DNA from: Capra hircus
Lineage: Eukaryota > Chordata > Mammalia > Artiodactyla > Bovidae
Length of the DNA: 64,000 nucleotides
NCBI RefSeq assembly: GCF_001704415.2
Contig: NC_030816.1
Coordinates: 82,276,713 to 82,340,712, forward strand
Reading direction: 5' to 3'
Each line of letters opens with the position of its first letter. Position 1 is the stretch's first letter. Below, piece by piece: positions 47,901 to 59,900 of the stretch. The notes under the pieces were generated by a model that had not been told where the DNA came from, searched no databases, and saw nothing but the letters and a program-made list of their open reading frames with translations. The position numbers were made by a program, and so were the translations under genes.

Positions 47901-50900
47901 TTTAAGATTAGGCATTTGGAGACTCAGCTGAAAAAGTCACTCGGATTACTTGACTTCTCTTTCTTTCTGCCTCAGCTAAAGCCAATTCAAATATTTTCCA
48001 AACCGCTGTCTACATATAATCAGCAGCTATGGCTGACGTGTGTTGTCGAGTTGGATCAATCAAAAGGTATGAAGCCTGACACTTTAGAATGATTTTTTTT
48101 TAAGGTTCAAAGAGCTTTAAAATCTTCTAGCAACTGCTCAAAGATGAATTGTAATGATGGTGATTTTTCTTTCTAATACCAGCAAGTTGGAAGCCACCTA
48201 AATGTCCTCCAGGGCAAGTGATGATGCTGCCCTCCGGAAGCCCCAAGAGGCCCTCAGGGCTACTGGTCGTGCTCCAGGTGCCAGGCCTCACCCAGGTGTG
48301 CTGGGCAGCCTGGCTCAAAGCCTGCATACTGTGGATGCTCCAGCGGCAGCCTCCTCCAGGGGCTTCCGATGAGAGAACTAGGTCCCGGTGCCCTAGGGAC
48401 ACTTGACAGTGTCCCGGGACACTGTGACATGCCGGCCACAGCTGGGGGTCAGGGGCTGCTAGCAGAGGGTGGAGACCAGAGATGCTGCTCACCATCCTGA
48501 AGCCACAGGACAGACTCCCCACAGTGAGGAATTACCTGGCCTCAAAACACCTGCGGTGCAAAGGCCGAGAGATCCCGTCCAAAGCACCCACCGTTGGCGA
48601 TGACCTCGCTCTGTCCACCCACGGCAGCTCCCGAGAACTGAGAGCATAGGCCACCTCGTTCTCTACATACTGTGATTCAGAGGGGTGCTTCAGTTGAAAG
48701 AATTGGAAAGATAACCCAATGACTGCAGTAAATTAAGTGGAAAAAAAATGCTTAGAATAAAAAATCAACCCCTTTTTGTAACATTTTAAAAAGCATTAAA
48801 AAATCCGATAGCACTACACATTTGTGTGTCTAGAAAACTGTCTGGAAGCATGGACCCAAACATGAAATCATAGTTTCTCGGGTGATGGGATTATACGTTT
48901 AATACTTTATGTATATCTTTGTATTTGTGTTCCTAGATATTTTTTTAACAATGAGCATATAATCAGAAAAATAAGAGATTATATAATCAGAAAAATAAGA
49001 AACTTATGTTTATCTTGGTATGAAGTTAGATTAAAATGTATATGGGAAAGTAAAATGTATAACTTTATCAGCCATGAAATAACTTGGCCTTGTGTGAGAT
49101 GAAGGTTGGTGGTGGGTCAAAGGCAGACCCTCGAGGGAGGGCTCGACTCTGCTGGCGGATGTCAGCTTTGCCAACTCGCAGAGGGACCTCCCTGGGCTGA
49201 CACACATCCAGGAAGGTGGGCGTGTCTGCTGGTGTGACCGGCCCTCGTGGACTCTGACACCGGGATTCTTCTTCTGTAGAAACATCTATTCAGACAACCT
49301 TCACCATGACTGTTAAGGTTGATGGTGTGGCTCAGGACGGGACCACCAAGTTCATCCATAACAAAGTTCACAACCGGACGCGGACGCTCACGTGTGCAGA
49401 GGTGAGTCCATGCGACCGGTGCACGGCGGAGTCGTGCCGCATTCCTGTGGGTGGAGCTACTTTCTTAGGTAAAGAAGCTAAGTCACACCACTGATCGCAT
49501 GGAAGACCTACCCAACCCATGCACCAAGACCTTATAAATTCTTAGAAATGTGCACACACGCGTGTGCTCACATAGTACGCGCACACAAGCACGCACCCTG
49601 GTGCCTGATTGTGCTGTCTGTGTCACGCCTGTCTGGCATGGCCGCAGATGCCCGCTGATGGGCTCCCTGCCTCACGTGAGCGTGGTCTGCCGCTGTCCGT
49701 GGTCTATCTGGATCGCTCGGGCCTCGGGTTGTTCCCAGCTGTGGGATGCACGTCCCAACCCACGTGGGGCACTGGGAGCCAGGCCTCGTCGGGAGCGGCT
49801 GGCCTTTTTGGGCATTGGCCCCAGGTGCAGCACGTGGCTCCGGGCTGGGATGGGGAGGGTCCACAGCGGCAAAGGAGCCCTCATTGTAGGGCACCGTGTT
49901 CCATCGAAACCCAAAGAGTGGGAAGTAGGTCCTGCCGTAGTACGGAGGCTCTGTCGGAACCTAACAGGTCAAGGAGGGGCGTGGACAACACGGGGAGCCC
50001 CGAAGAGATTGCGTCTGATTATAGTATCAGGAAGGGCCCCGTGGCGGTGCTTTCCACACGCGGTCTCATTCCATTCCTGGGGCAGGAACTGTCCGAGAGC
50101 CCCCTTGTGTAGAAGGAGGAACTGAGGCTTAGAGAGGGCGGGACCCTGGCCCAGGATGACACAGATGGCGAGTGAGCGGCAGCGCCAGGCCTTCAGCCCA
50201 GGCGCTTTGTTCCGAAGCTTGTGCTCTTGACATCCACACACACCTCCTCGTAGTAACGGGAGAGGCTGGGGAGCCTTTCCCAGTGTGAAGGCGTTCAGGT
50301 CCTGTCCGAGGCCGGCCGCTGGCTCTGGCCCTTCTGCATCAATGTCTGCTGGACGGTCCTGAGGTGGGTCAGGACCGGCATCTGAGCCGAACAGGTCCCC
50401 TAGAGGCGGAGCTGACAGTGCGCCCCGCCCCTTGTACTCAGGCGGTGTCTGCTGCTCAGCTGAGCCCAGACCCTGCCCTGGGTCCCCTGGGGAGGCCCAG
50501 GCCATGGAGCTGGCCCCCTCCTCCTCCTCCGTTCATCCCCTGTGTTAGCGGGGACAGTGGGCCAGTTTCTGAAATGTCTTTTCCTCATCTGTAAAGTTGG
50601 GGGGCCATGCCTTCCCTGGGGGTTGGCGGAGAGTGGTGAGGATGGAGGTGGGCGAGGAAGCGAGAGCTGGAGCTGTCTGTGCTGGCATGAGAGCCCGGGC
50701 CCCCCCCCCAGCCACACAGGATAGACAGGAGGGACAGTGGGCGTGGGGACTGTGGGGACCGCCGGCCAGCAGCTGCCTTCTCCACCCTTCGGACACCGCG
50801 CACCCCCCTCTCCTCTGCCTCCTCTCCTGTCCCCTGGGGCAGCTCTCCGCCCTGCCAGCTGCCCTCCTGCCATCTTCAGGACACCCCGGGCTCGGGAAGC

Positions 50901-53900
50901 CTTGCCCAAGGGCAGGTGACTCAGCCCTAGTCGGAGCCGTGGCTCCAGCAGGTGCCACCGGGAGGCCTGCGTGTTCCTCACGGCCCCGGGCTGGCTTGGC
51001 CACTGAGTCCATGTCCACATCTGTGGGGGAGACCCAAGCAGGCCCGTTCTTGATCCTAAAGGATAAAAGCTTGGGGCTTGGCCGGTCCGTGCGTACACAC
51101 GCTACACCACGGAGACCACAGGGGCTCTGCGTGGGAGCCACAGGCCAGGGGAGAAAAGGGAAACGTGTGATCTGCCCCATGCATCCTACAGCGACTGCAG
51201 AGATGGGCCACAGAGGAGGGAAGGTTAGGCGGAGGGCTCTGAGCAGTCATGTCCTCACTAGCGTGCCTCCTGCACTAGTGTATTTGTGAAAATGTCAGTT
51301 CAGGTTGCATTAACTCACCTTTTTATTCAGGTGACATATTATCATTTAAGTTTATGAAAGTACGGTTGACTTACAGTGTTGCGTTCCCTTCTGCTGTACA
51401 GCGAAGTGATTCAGCTATACATACCTGTATTCTTTTTTGTATTCTTCTCCATTATGGTTTATCATAGGATACTGAATATACTTCCCTGTGCTACCCAGTA
51501 GGACTTGGTTGTTGATCCATCCAATATATAATAGTGACCCCCATGGACAGAGGAGCCCGGCAGACTACAGTCCATAGTCTGCCGGGCTCCTCTGTCCATG
51601 GGATTCTCCAGGCAACAATACTGGAGTGGGATGCCGTTTCCTTCTCCAGGGGAATCTTCCCGACCCAGGGATCAAACCCAAATCTCCTGCATTGTAGGCA
51701 GATTCTCTACCATCTGAGCCACCAGGGAAGCCCGAATAACATTCCGTCTACCAATCTCAAACTCCCAGTCCAGCTCTCTCATGCCTCCCCTGCCCATTGG
51801 CAACCAGAAGTCTATTCTTGAGGTGATGTACTATTTTGAATCCTATGAAGTAGAGAAGGTCTAATGATTATAAATCATGCGTTATTTGTTTCTAAATATG
51901 TCCATTTGGTTCTTTCTTTCTAAGAACTGCTTTTGGCTGGCATCTGAGTTCCCCTGGGCTCCTGGCGAGCTCCCTGGAGATGCTCCGTGCTGATCCTCTG
52001 TGGTTGGAATGGGTCACTTCACGAGTCAGTTGGGAGAGAGTGAGTCTTGCGCGTTTTAAGGACACAGACACAGATCTTGCTTGTGCATTTGCAGAAATGT
52101 GCAGAAATCATCGTGGCTCACCTCAGCTACCTGAATTACACTAAGTATACAGTGACGGTGGGATTCGAACACCTGAAGCGCCCCGTCAAGGATTTGAACT
52201 TCACCGTGAGTACACCGGCTGACCACAGCGTTTCCATGGCTCATTTGTGTAGCTCCCATTCTCTGTGGAATGACCGAAATAAATCACAGCTTTAAAATCA
52301 GGCTCTTTTGGATGGTGGAAGACATGTACAATTCTAAGAACTATTAAAAAAACCGGTTTATTAAGTATACATGGAGTGAAGGATAGCTTGAATTAGCGTG
52401 GAATTGGAAGATCGTGGTGTCCTGAGACTTAGCGAGAGTAGCCTTGCAGTTGGAAGGTACTGGGGCAGTCCTCTGGGGAAGGCGGGGCCCCCTCCTCCAG
52501 GCCTGAGTGGACTTAGACCCAGCTGACCTCTGGGAGGGGTCCCTGCTCTCAGGTGTGCCCCGAATCGCACAGCTCTGATGGTTGTGTGTGCTGAGTCATT
52601 CAGCTGTGCCCAACTCTCTGTGACCCTATGGACTGAAGCCCACCAGGCTCCTCTGTCCACAGGATTCTCCAGGCAAGAAGACTGCAGCAGGTTGCCATAC
52701 CCTCCTCCAGAGGGTCTTCCCGACCCAGGGATCAAACCCCCGTTTCTTATGTCTTCTGCACTGGCAGACGAGTTCTTTACCACTAGCGCCACCTGGGAAG
52801 CTCTGATGGTTAGACTTCCCTGTCTCTCGCCCAGCTGACATTGGCCTCCTTGTCCCCTCTGCTCGTTGGGAGTCAGAATAATCAGTGTGGTGACCGAGAA
52901 CGCGGGTTTTAGACCAGACAGAAGAGCTGGGTTCAGATCCCGGTGCCACCATTACTTCTGCCGTGAAATAGCTACTTCTCAACAGCCGTGACTGTTGAAT
53001 GAAGGTGCCAGTGGGTCCTTTCTCGAATCGTGCTATTCTGTGATGTATTCATGCGACACAGTAATCCACACGACGCAAACGCAGCCTGTGAGCGGTTGGC
53101 CCCTGCTTCCCTTCCCCCAGCCCCGCAGTCAGCTTTTGCTGTCTGTCTGTATGGATTTGTCTGTTGTGGACATTTCATACGAGCAGAATCGTGCCCTTCA
53201 TGCTCTTCCGTGAACGACTTCTTTCGCTGAGCCATGATTTCAAGAGTCCGTCCGTGCTTAGCTGGCATCAGCGCTTCATTCCTTCTTTGCTGAATGCTGT
53301 TTCACTGTGTGTGTGCCGCCTCTCGTGTACCCAGGCGACAGTGGACGGGCATTCGGTTTGTTTCCATCCTTCAGCTGCTAGGAATAACACTGCTGCGAGT
53401 ATGTATAGTGAAAGTGAACTCACTCAGTCGAGACTGACTCTTTGCGACCCCATGGACTCTAGTCAGTGGAATTCTCCAGGCCAGAATACTGGAGTGGGTA
53501 GCCTTTCCGTTCTCCAGCGGATCATTCCAACCCAGGGATGGAACCCAGGTCTCCCACACTGCAGGCAGATTCTTTACCAGCTGAGCCACAGGGGAAGCCC
53601 ACGAGTATTTATAGACAGGTTTTTATTTGGGTGACCGGGTCCCCTTCACTGAGAGGTGTGTGGGCGCCTCCTGCACCCTTAGGTACCTTCCTACCTCTGC
53701 AGTTTCCCCCGTTTCCTGGAGGCCTCTGGACGTCGGCTGGGCTTGGGGCCGTGCCCAGCGCCAGCTCGTTTTGTGTGCTGACAGATGGCGGCCGAGGTCA
53801 CAGTCACACTACTTTTGTTCCTGTCCTGTCTCTGACCACCCAGAGCGAGTTTATTTGTTGCCTGTAGGCGCTGCAGGTGTTTGGAAGATGGCTGTCTCAT

Positions 53901-56900
53901 CCCCGCCAAGGACCTTTCTTTTCCTCCCTTACGGATCCCTCGGACTCCGGGTTCTCTCCCCATGGCCCCAGGTCAGCCTGGTCTCCTTTGTTCCGGCCTC
54001 TGTGATTGGTTTCTAACATTACACTCTGCTCCGAAACTTCGTCTCAGAGTTCTGTCTCTCTGCCCCAGCCTCTCCTGATCTTTGAGTTTGAATCTGGATT
54101 CTGTTCTTTGTTGTATGACTGATTTCCTCGAACTTTGTCCTCAGAAAATCCAATCAGCGTTCTTCTGCGTCGTGGAGTTCACGAGGTAGGAGTTGAACTC
54201 AGAGAGGGCCTGAGACCGCTGTCCAAGCTCAGGTGCACTTTGCTCTCGTCCTGTGATGACATCTGTGCTCTAGACCTTGCTGTTTGCATCCTTCTGATTC
54301 GAGAATACGGAAAGAAGAGAGCACCGTGTTTCCCCAGCGAGGGATCTCTCCTTTCCGTCGCCCCTCTGAACATCACCCTCTTAAGAGCCTTTTACCAAAG
54401 TGCTCAGCAGTGATCCCCCCGCCGACCCCGGGTTTACCTCACTCAACCCTGTCATTTGGGTTTGGGTCACTGTTTGGTTTGTCTTTGATTGTGATTCTCT
54501 CCTTTTAACTTTTGTACCTGTTTACATTTCCTCTTAAGCAATCACCACAGTAGCTGTATTATTTTGGATTTATTATAGCTGCTCTTATTTGCTGAGCTTT
54601 CGCTCCTTGCCAGGGTCTGCACTAAGCTTGTTCTGTGCATCAGCTTACTTAAATGTTACAATACTTCTACAGAGCAGTTGCTTTATGGAAGCGAAATCTG
54701 AGGTTTAATGTGATTTAAGTAAACTGCCCAACTGGGAAATGGAAAAGCTGGAGTTTGAACCCTAATCTCTGATGTCACAATTCATATGTCCTTAATCACT
54801 GTGATTTCCACTTTTCTAGTAACATCAGTTGTTAATAGTTCGGCTTGCATTGCAGACTCACTTGTGTTTTTTTTTACAATTCTATGTAAGTGGAACCGTG
54901 TGACAGGTTTGAGTTCTTGCACTCGGCGTAAGTGCCCGGCCGCTGCTGGATGGCGGTGGCGCTCAGTAGTTTAGCCCTCCGTGCTGCTGCGTGAAGGTGT
55001 CACGGTTAGTGTATCCACACACCTGCTCGTGGCGCCTGCGTCGTTTGCAGTTCAGGGCCATTACAGAGCCGCTGCGAACCCCCGTGTCCAGACCCTCGCA
55101 TGGACGTGCGCTCTCGCTTCCCTTGGGTGCACAGGGATGGGATGCCGACTCCTGTGGCAGGGGCCTGTGTCACTGATGAAGACACGCTGGGTTCACGGCG
55201 GCCGTATCGTCTCACATGTCGGTCAGCACCTGTGAGAGTTCCCGCTGTTTCACATCTCATCTCATCAACACTCGGTGGGTCAGTCTTTGTCATTTTGGCT
55301 GTTCTGATAGGTGCGTAGTTCCCACGATGGCTCAGCAGTAAAGAATCCGCCTGCCAATGCAGGAGATTCAGTCCCTCAGTTGGGAAGATCTCCTGGAGGA
55401 GGAAATGGCAGTATTCTTGCCTGGAGAATGCCATGGACAGAGGAGCCCGGCGGGCTCCAGTCCACGGGGCCGCAAAGAATCAGACATGACTGAGCGGCTA
55501 AATGACTGCAACGATAGGCGTGTGGTGGTATTATGTTTATTTACAGTACTTTGAAAATACTGGTCTTCTGGCTTGCATTTTTTGACAAGAAATCTCTCAT
55601 CCTATATTTGTTCTCTATAATGGTTTTCCTCCCCTTTATCCATCCCCTACCCTCACTTTTAAGATTTTTTTCTCCTTTACTTAAACAGTTTGATTATGGT
55701 GTTCCTTGGTGTACTTTTCTTCCTATTTCTTGTCCTTTGAGTACAGTTGAGCTTCTTGGATTTGTGAGTTTATAGTTTTCATCAAATCTGGGAAAATTCT
55801 GGCCACTTTCTTCAAATATTTTTTCTATCCTCCTGCCTTCTTTCCGTCGGTAGGAATCCGAGGACTCCAGGTACATTAATACATCTTCTCGGCCGCCTGA
55901 AGTTGTCTCAGAGCTTACTGACGCTCTGTGCGTTTTTTCTGTTCCATTTTAAGTCGATTACTTTGCTCTGTGTTCATGTGTTCACATTTATACCCTCTGC
56001 GATGTCTCATCTGCTGTTGATCAGCCTCCCGGTCTCGGCCTCACGCTCCTCTAGCTGCTTGGAGTCCTTATCTACCAATTCTATCATCTGTGATTTCTGG
56101 GTCAGTTCGACGGATTACTTTCTTCCTCATCCTGTTCCGTATTTTCTTGCTTGTGTACATGTCTCGTATTTTTGATTCAGTGCCAGAGCTTATGATTGCT
56201 GGACTTCTGTACTCTCATAAACATCGCTGAGCTCTGTCCAGGACGTGGTCACGATACTTGGAAGCAGCTCAATCTCTTCAGGCCTGGATTTTAAACTCTG
56301 CTTGTTGGGAGCAGAGCAGCACCAAGTGTAAGGCTGATGTTGCCCCACCGCCAAGAAAAAACGTGCTGGCGGTGCGCTCCACAGACCCCTGTGCATGTTC
56401 CTGCTGCCCGTGGAAGGCGCTGTGCTGGCCCTGCGTGCGTGCCAGGGCTCCTTTTGGGGATTTCCCGGCCTTGGGTGGCTTATCCACACTCAGGCGCAGA
56501 TCAACATTTGGCTGAAGGGGTGGGGGCACGACCTTGGCAGGTGTCCGGAGCGAGCTCTGTGCTCTCTCAGTGCTCTGCCCCGTGAGTCACGACTGGTGAG
56601 CTCTGTCCCTGCCCTCACCGCGGGGCCTCCACAACTCAGGGAGACCGCAGGCTCGGGTTGGCTTCCTGCACAGTGTGGGGCGACCCGAGGGCGCACCCCT
56701 GCCCCGTGAGCAGGCCATTATGGCCCTTCACTGCTTCGTGTCCACTGTGTGTGTGTGTCTAACGCTGCAGGCAGGTGAGGGAAATCTGAGTCCTTCACTC
56801 AACTGTTGCTCTGTTACAGTTTTTACATCGCTCAGCTGATTTTAATTCAGCACAGACATGATGGTCCTTCCTGGCACGGTGCAGCGCGTGTCCTGGGGTC

Positions 56901-59900
56901 TGGGGATGAACCTGGCTGCTGAGCAGGATGGGAAGGACTGCCTTCTGCCTGCCATCAGCACACAGGGCCCCTTCCTCGCCCTGTTAGCCGCAGACTTGAT
57001 ATGAGTGAGACTGCTCAGCACGGGAACTGGCAGCTGTAATTCCAGTGTCTTCTTGTGTCAGATTCATATTTCTGTTTCATTTAGTGTCTTTTAGATCATC
57101 ATACCTACTCACATTTTTTGCATTTTTAAAACTTTTTTTTTTCTTTTAATAGAAAGCCTGGCTTTTTCTGTTCCCCCACCCCCCACTCACTGATGGCTTT
57201 TTCTAATAAAGAGATTGATAGCAGTGATCAATCTTTGATATGAGATTTAAAAGCCAAATGCTCATTATTATTATAGAATAATTTATCTGCTAGATTCATC
57301 ATTAGTATGCTACTGTTTAAAACCATTGTCAACTCTTGGTACAAAGTATATGTTCTTTAATATAAAAACATACTAAGTGTTAAAGTGTTAGAACATGTCA
57401 GAAAGTGTAGGAGAACATTTTAAATTCCCTGTAATCTCACATTTCAGGATGACTATTGTTAATGATGTGATGTACTTCCTTTCAGATGAATTTTTTCCCA
57501 AATTGTTTTCCTGCTTTCCATTTTAGTGGAAGACTTACGACCCTGCGTTTTCCCATTTGGAAATCTGGTTCCGGTTCGTCTTTGTGGTGCTTACCTTCAT
57601 TGTCACTGTGAGTACCGTTCACCTCATGGAATCCTAACAAGGGCAAAGTTAGTTTATAAATTCTGGTTGTCAGAGTGTGGGAGATTTATCTGAACTCTGA
57701 AACACTCCATCCAGTGGGCCGACCTGACGGTACAGAATATTCTATACTCTGCCCGGGCGCGGCGCTGCAGGAGTGCGGTGGTGTCATAGTAAGGACTTCT
57801 GAGTAGTGTCGTGGCAATTACAGGTGACTGACTCGCAAGTGAATTGTCATCAGCGTTCAGTGACAAGTGCCCTGTAACTTGGGCGGGAGGAGTTCTGCCT
57901 TGTTTGAGTGACATTCTCTGAGTGCTGACTCAGCAGGTTTTTGGGTTTTTACATTTGGAGAAGTGGACCAGACCTTTCGGTCTTTGGGCTCTTTTCAGGA
58001 TTAGGGGATGGATGTGCAGGCTCAGGGCTCCTTTGGGATCCGAGGTGGCTGTCCGCAAGGGCACCATGACTTTGGGGAGCAATCGCTTATTAAAGTAGAA
58101 GCAGCCCCATCGGTGCCCAGCCATCGAGGGTGGGCGTCTGTAAACTGAAGGAAGGAGGAGGGGCCCTCCCCAAGCCGACATCCAGGGGGTGGGTCCACTC
58201 TTTGCGGTGGTGGCTGCTCCAGCTGCCACCCAAGGGACTTGCTGTTTTGCAAACCGACCGCTCACAGAAGGACACAGGGTCCCAGGGGACATGGAGGAAG
58301 GTGCCAGGCAGTGGTGACCTGGGAGTGGCTGGAGGGCCACACCCGGCCGCAGAGCTCAGAGAGAGTGGGCTCGGCCAGGGCACCCCCCCACCCCACCCCG
58401 GGGAGCTCCCTGATGGAGGGAGGTGGGAAAGTGCCATCGACCCTGGGTCAGAGATCCTCACCGTTTCTTAAAGGATTCCTGTTGCCTGCGGCTCTGCAGC
58501 CAGACTCTGGGGCCCAAAGAACTGGCCCCCAGGGCCCCATGTTCTCAAACAAGAGAAACGGGCCTGATTCTGACAGACGGGGAGATGGGCCATTAGCCCA
58601 GGACGTCCAAATTGCTTAGGAGATAACTGGCTTCTGTTAGATCGCAGGAAAAACAAGAAATGACACCAGGCCCAGAAATCCCAAATTGCGTGATGTTTTA
58701 AAGGCTGTAAAGAAGCTTCTCCCAGGAGCCGGGCCCCTTTAGGCACACGTTTGAAAACAGGCCCACCGTCTGACCATGGCTCATTCTGGGGCTTTTCCTG
58801 TGGGTGCCCTGGTGTCCCCCAGAAGCCGCTGTCCCCTGTGAGTAGCACCTCAGGGGCGTGTGGCCTGTGCCCTGGGCGGTCCTTCCTGATAGAAGCAGCC
58901 GGCTCAGGAGGAGGCCAGGCAAGAGGGGTCACGGCCGTGACCATCCTCATCTGACCCCCGTCCTGTGATAATGGCTCCTTCACAGTTGTCCCTGGCGGTC
59001 TCGGTGTCAGTTCAGCCCGGGGTTAGTGCAGCAGGTCTGGGCTGGCCCCAGACCTTCGATGTGGGCCAACAGCCGTTAAGGGATGCCGCGTGGCGTGGCC
59101 GAGACGGTGACGGGGCCTGGTCTGGTTCGCAGTGCCTGTTCGCGCACTCTCTCCGCAAATTCTCCATGCGAGACTGGGGCATCGAGCAGAAGTGGATGTC
59201 CATCCTCTTGCCCCTGCTGCTGCTCTACAACGGTAGGCCCTTCGGCGCGGTCCCCCTCCACACCGAGAGCTGGGGGGCATCCCGGGGGCGATGGGGCCCT
59301 GAACAGGGAACGCATGGGATGTGGCCCCAGGACTCACGGGGACAGGCACTTTCCCCCCTGCTTGGAGGACTTGGCTCAGGGTGGGAGCCCAGCTGTCTGC
59401 CTCTGTCCCCTGCCCCAGAGAGCTATTCCTTCCAGAGCTGCGGCTGGCGAGAGCAGACGGTGCTCTGCAGTCATCCCCAGAGCAATCTGTTCAGTGGCTT
59501 TTCAGTTTGCAAAACAAGACAGCCTTTAGTTCACTACCATCCCCTGGGCTCTGACCGGGGAGAAAGCCATCCTGAGCCCTGCGCTCCTGTGGCTGGGGCG
59601 CCCGCCGGCTCCGCCTTCAGCAGGCCTGCCTGCCTCTTACCTTGCAGACCCGTTCTTCCCCCTGTCCTTCCTGGTGAACAGCTGGTTCCCGGGGATGCTG
59701 GACGACCTGTTCCAGTCCGTGTTCCTGTGCGCCCTGCTGCTCTTCTGGCTGTGCGTGTACCACGGGATCCGGGTGCAGGTGAGCCCTTGGCGCTGACCCT
59801 CCCGCTCCAGGCGCTGGTGACGGTCCTAAGGTAGACTCGGCCTTGAGAACCTGTCGTCAGCCTCACAGTCCACAGAAGATGCGTGCCGTGTGAACATGAT

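Noticed and set aside
49550..51289. Overlapping long frames on both strands in intron 5
   Set aside because: GC-rich intron; no recognised domain and no consistent splice sites in frame.
58965..59834. A 289-codon + strand frame
   Set aside because: It overlaps exons 8 and 9 but reads through introns 7, 8 and 9, so it is an intron read-through shadow and not a separate gene.
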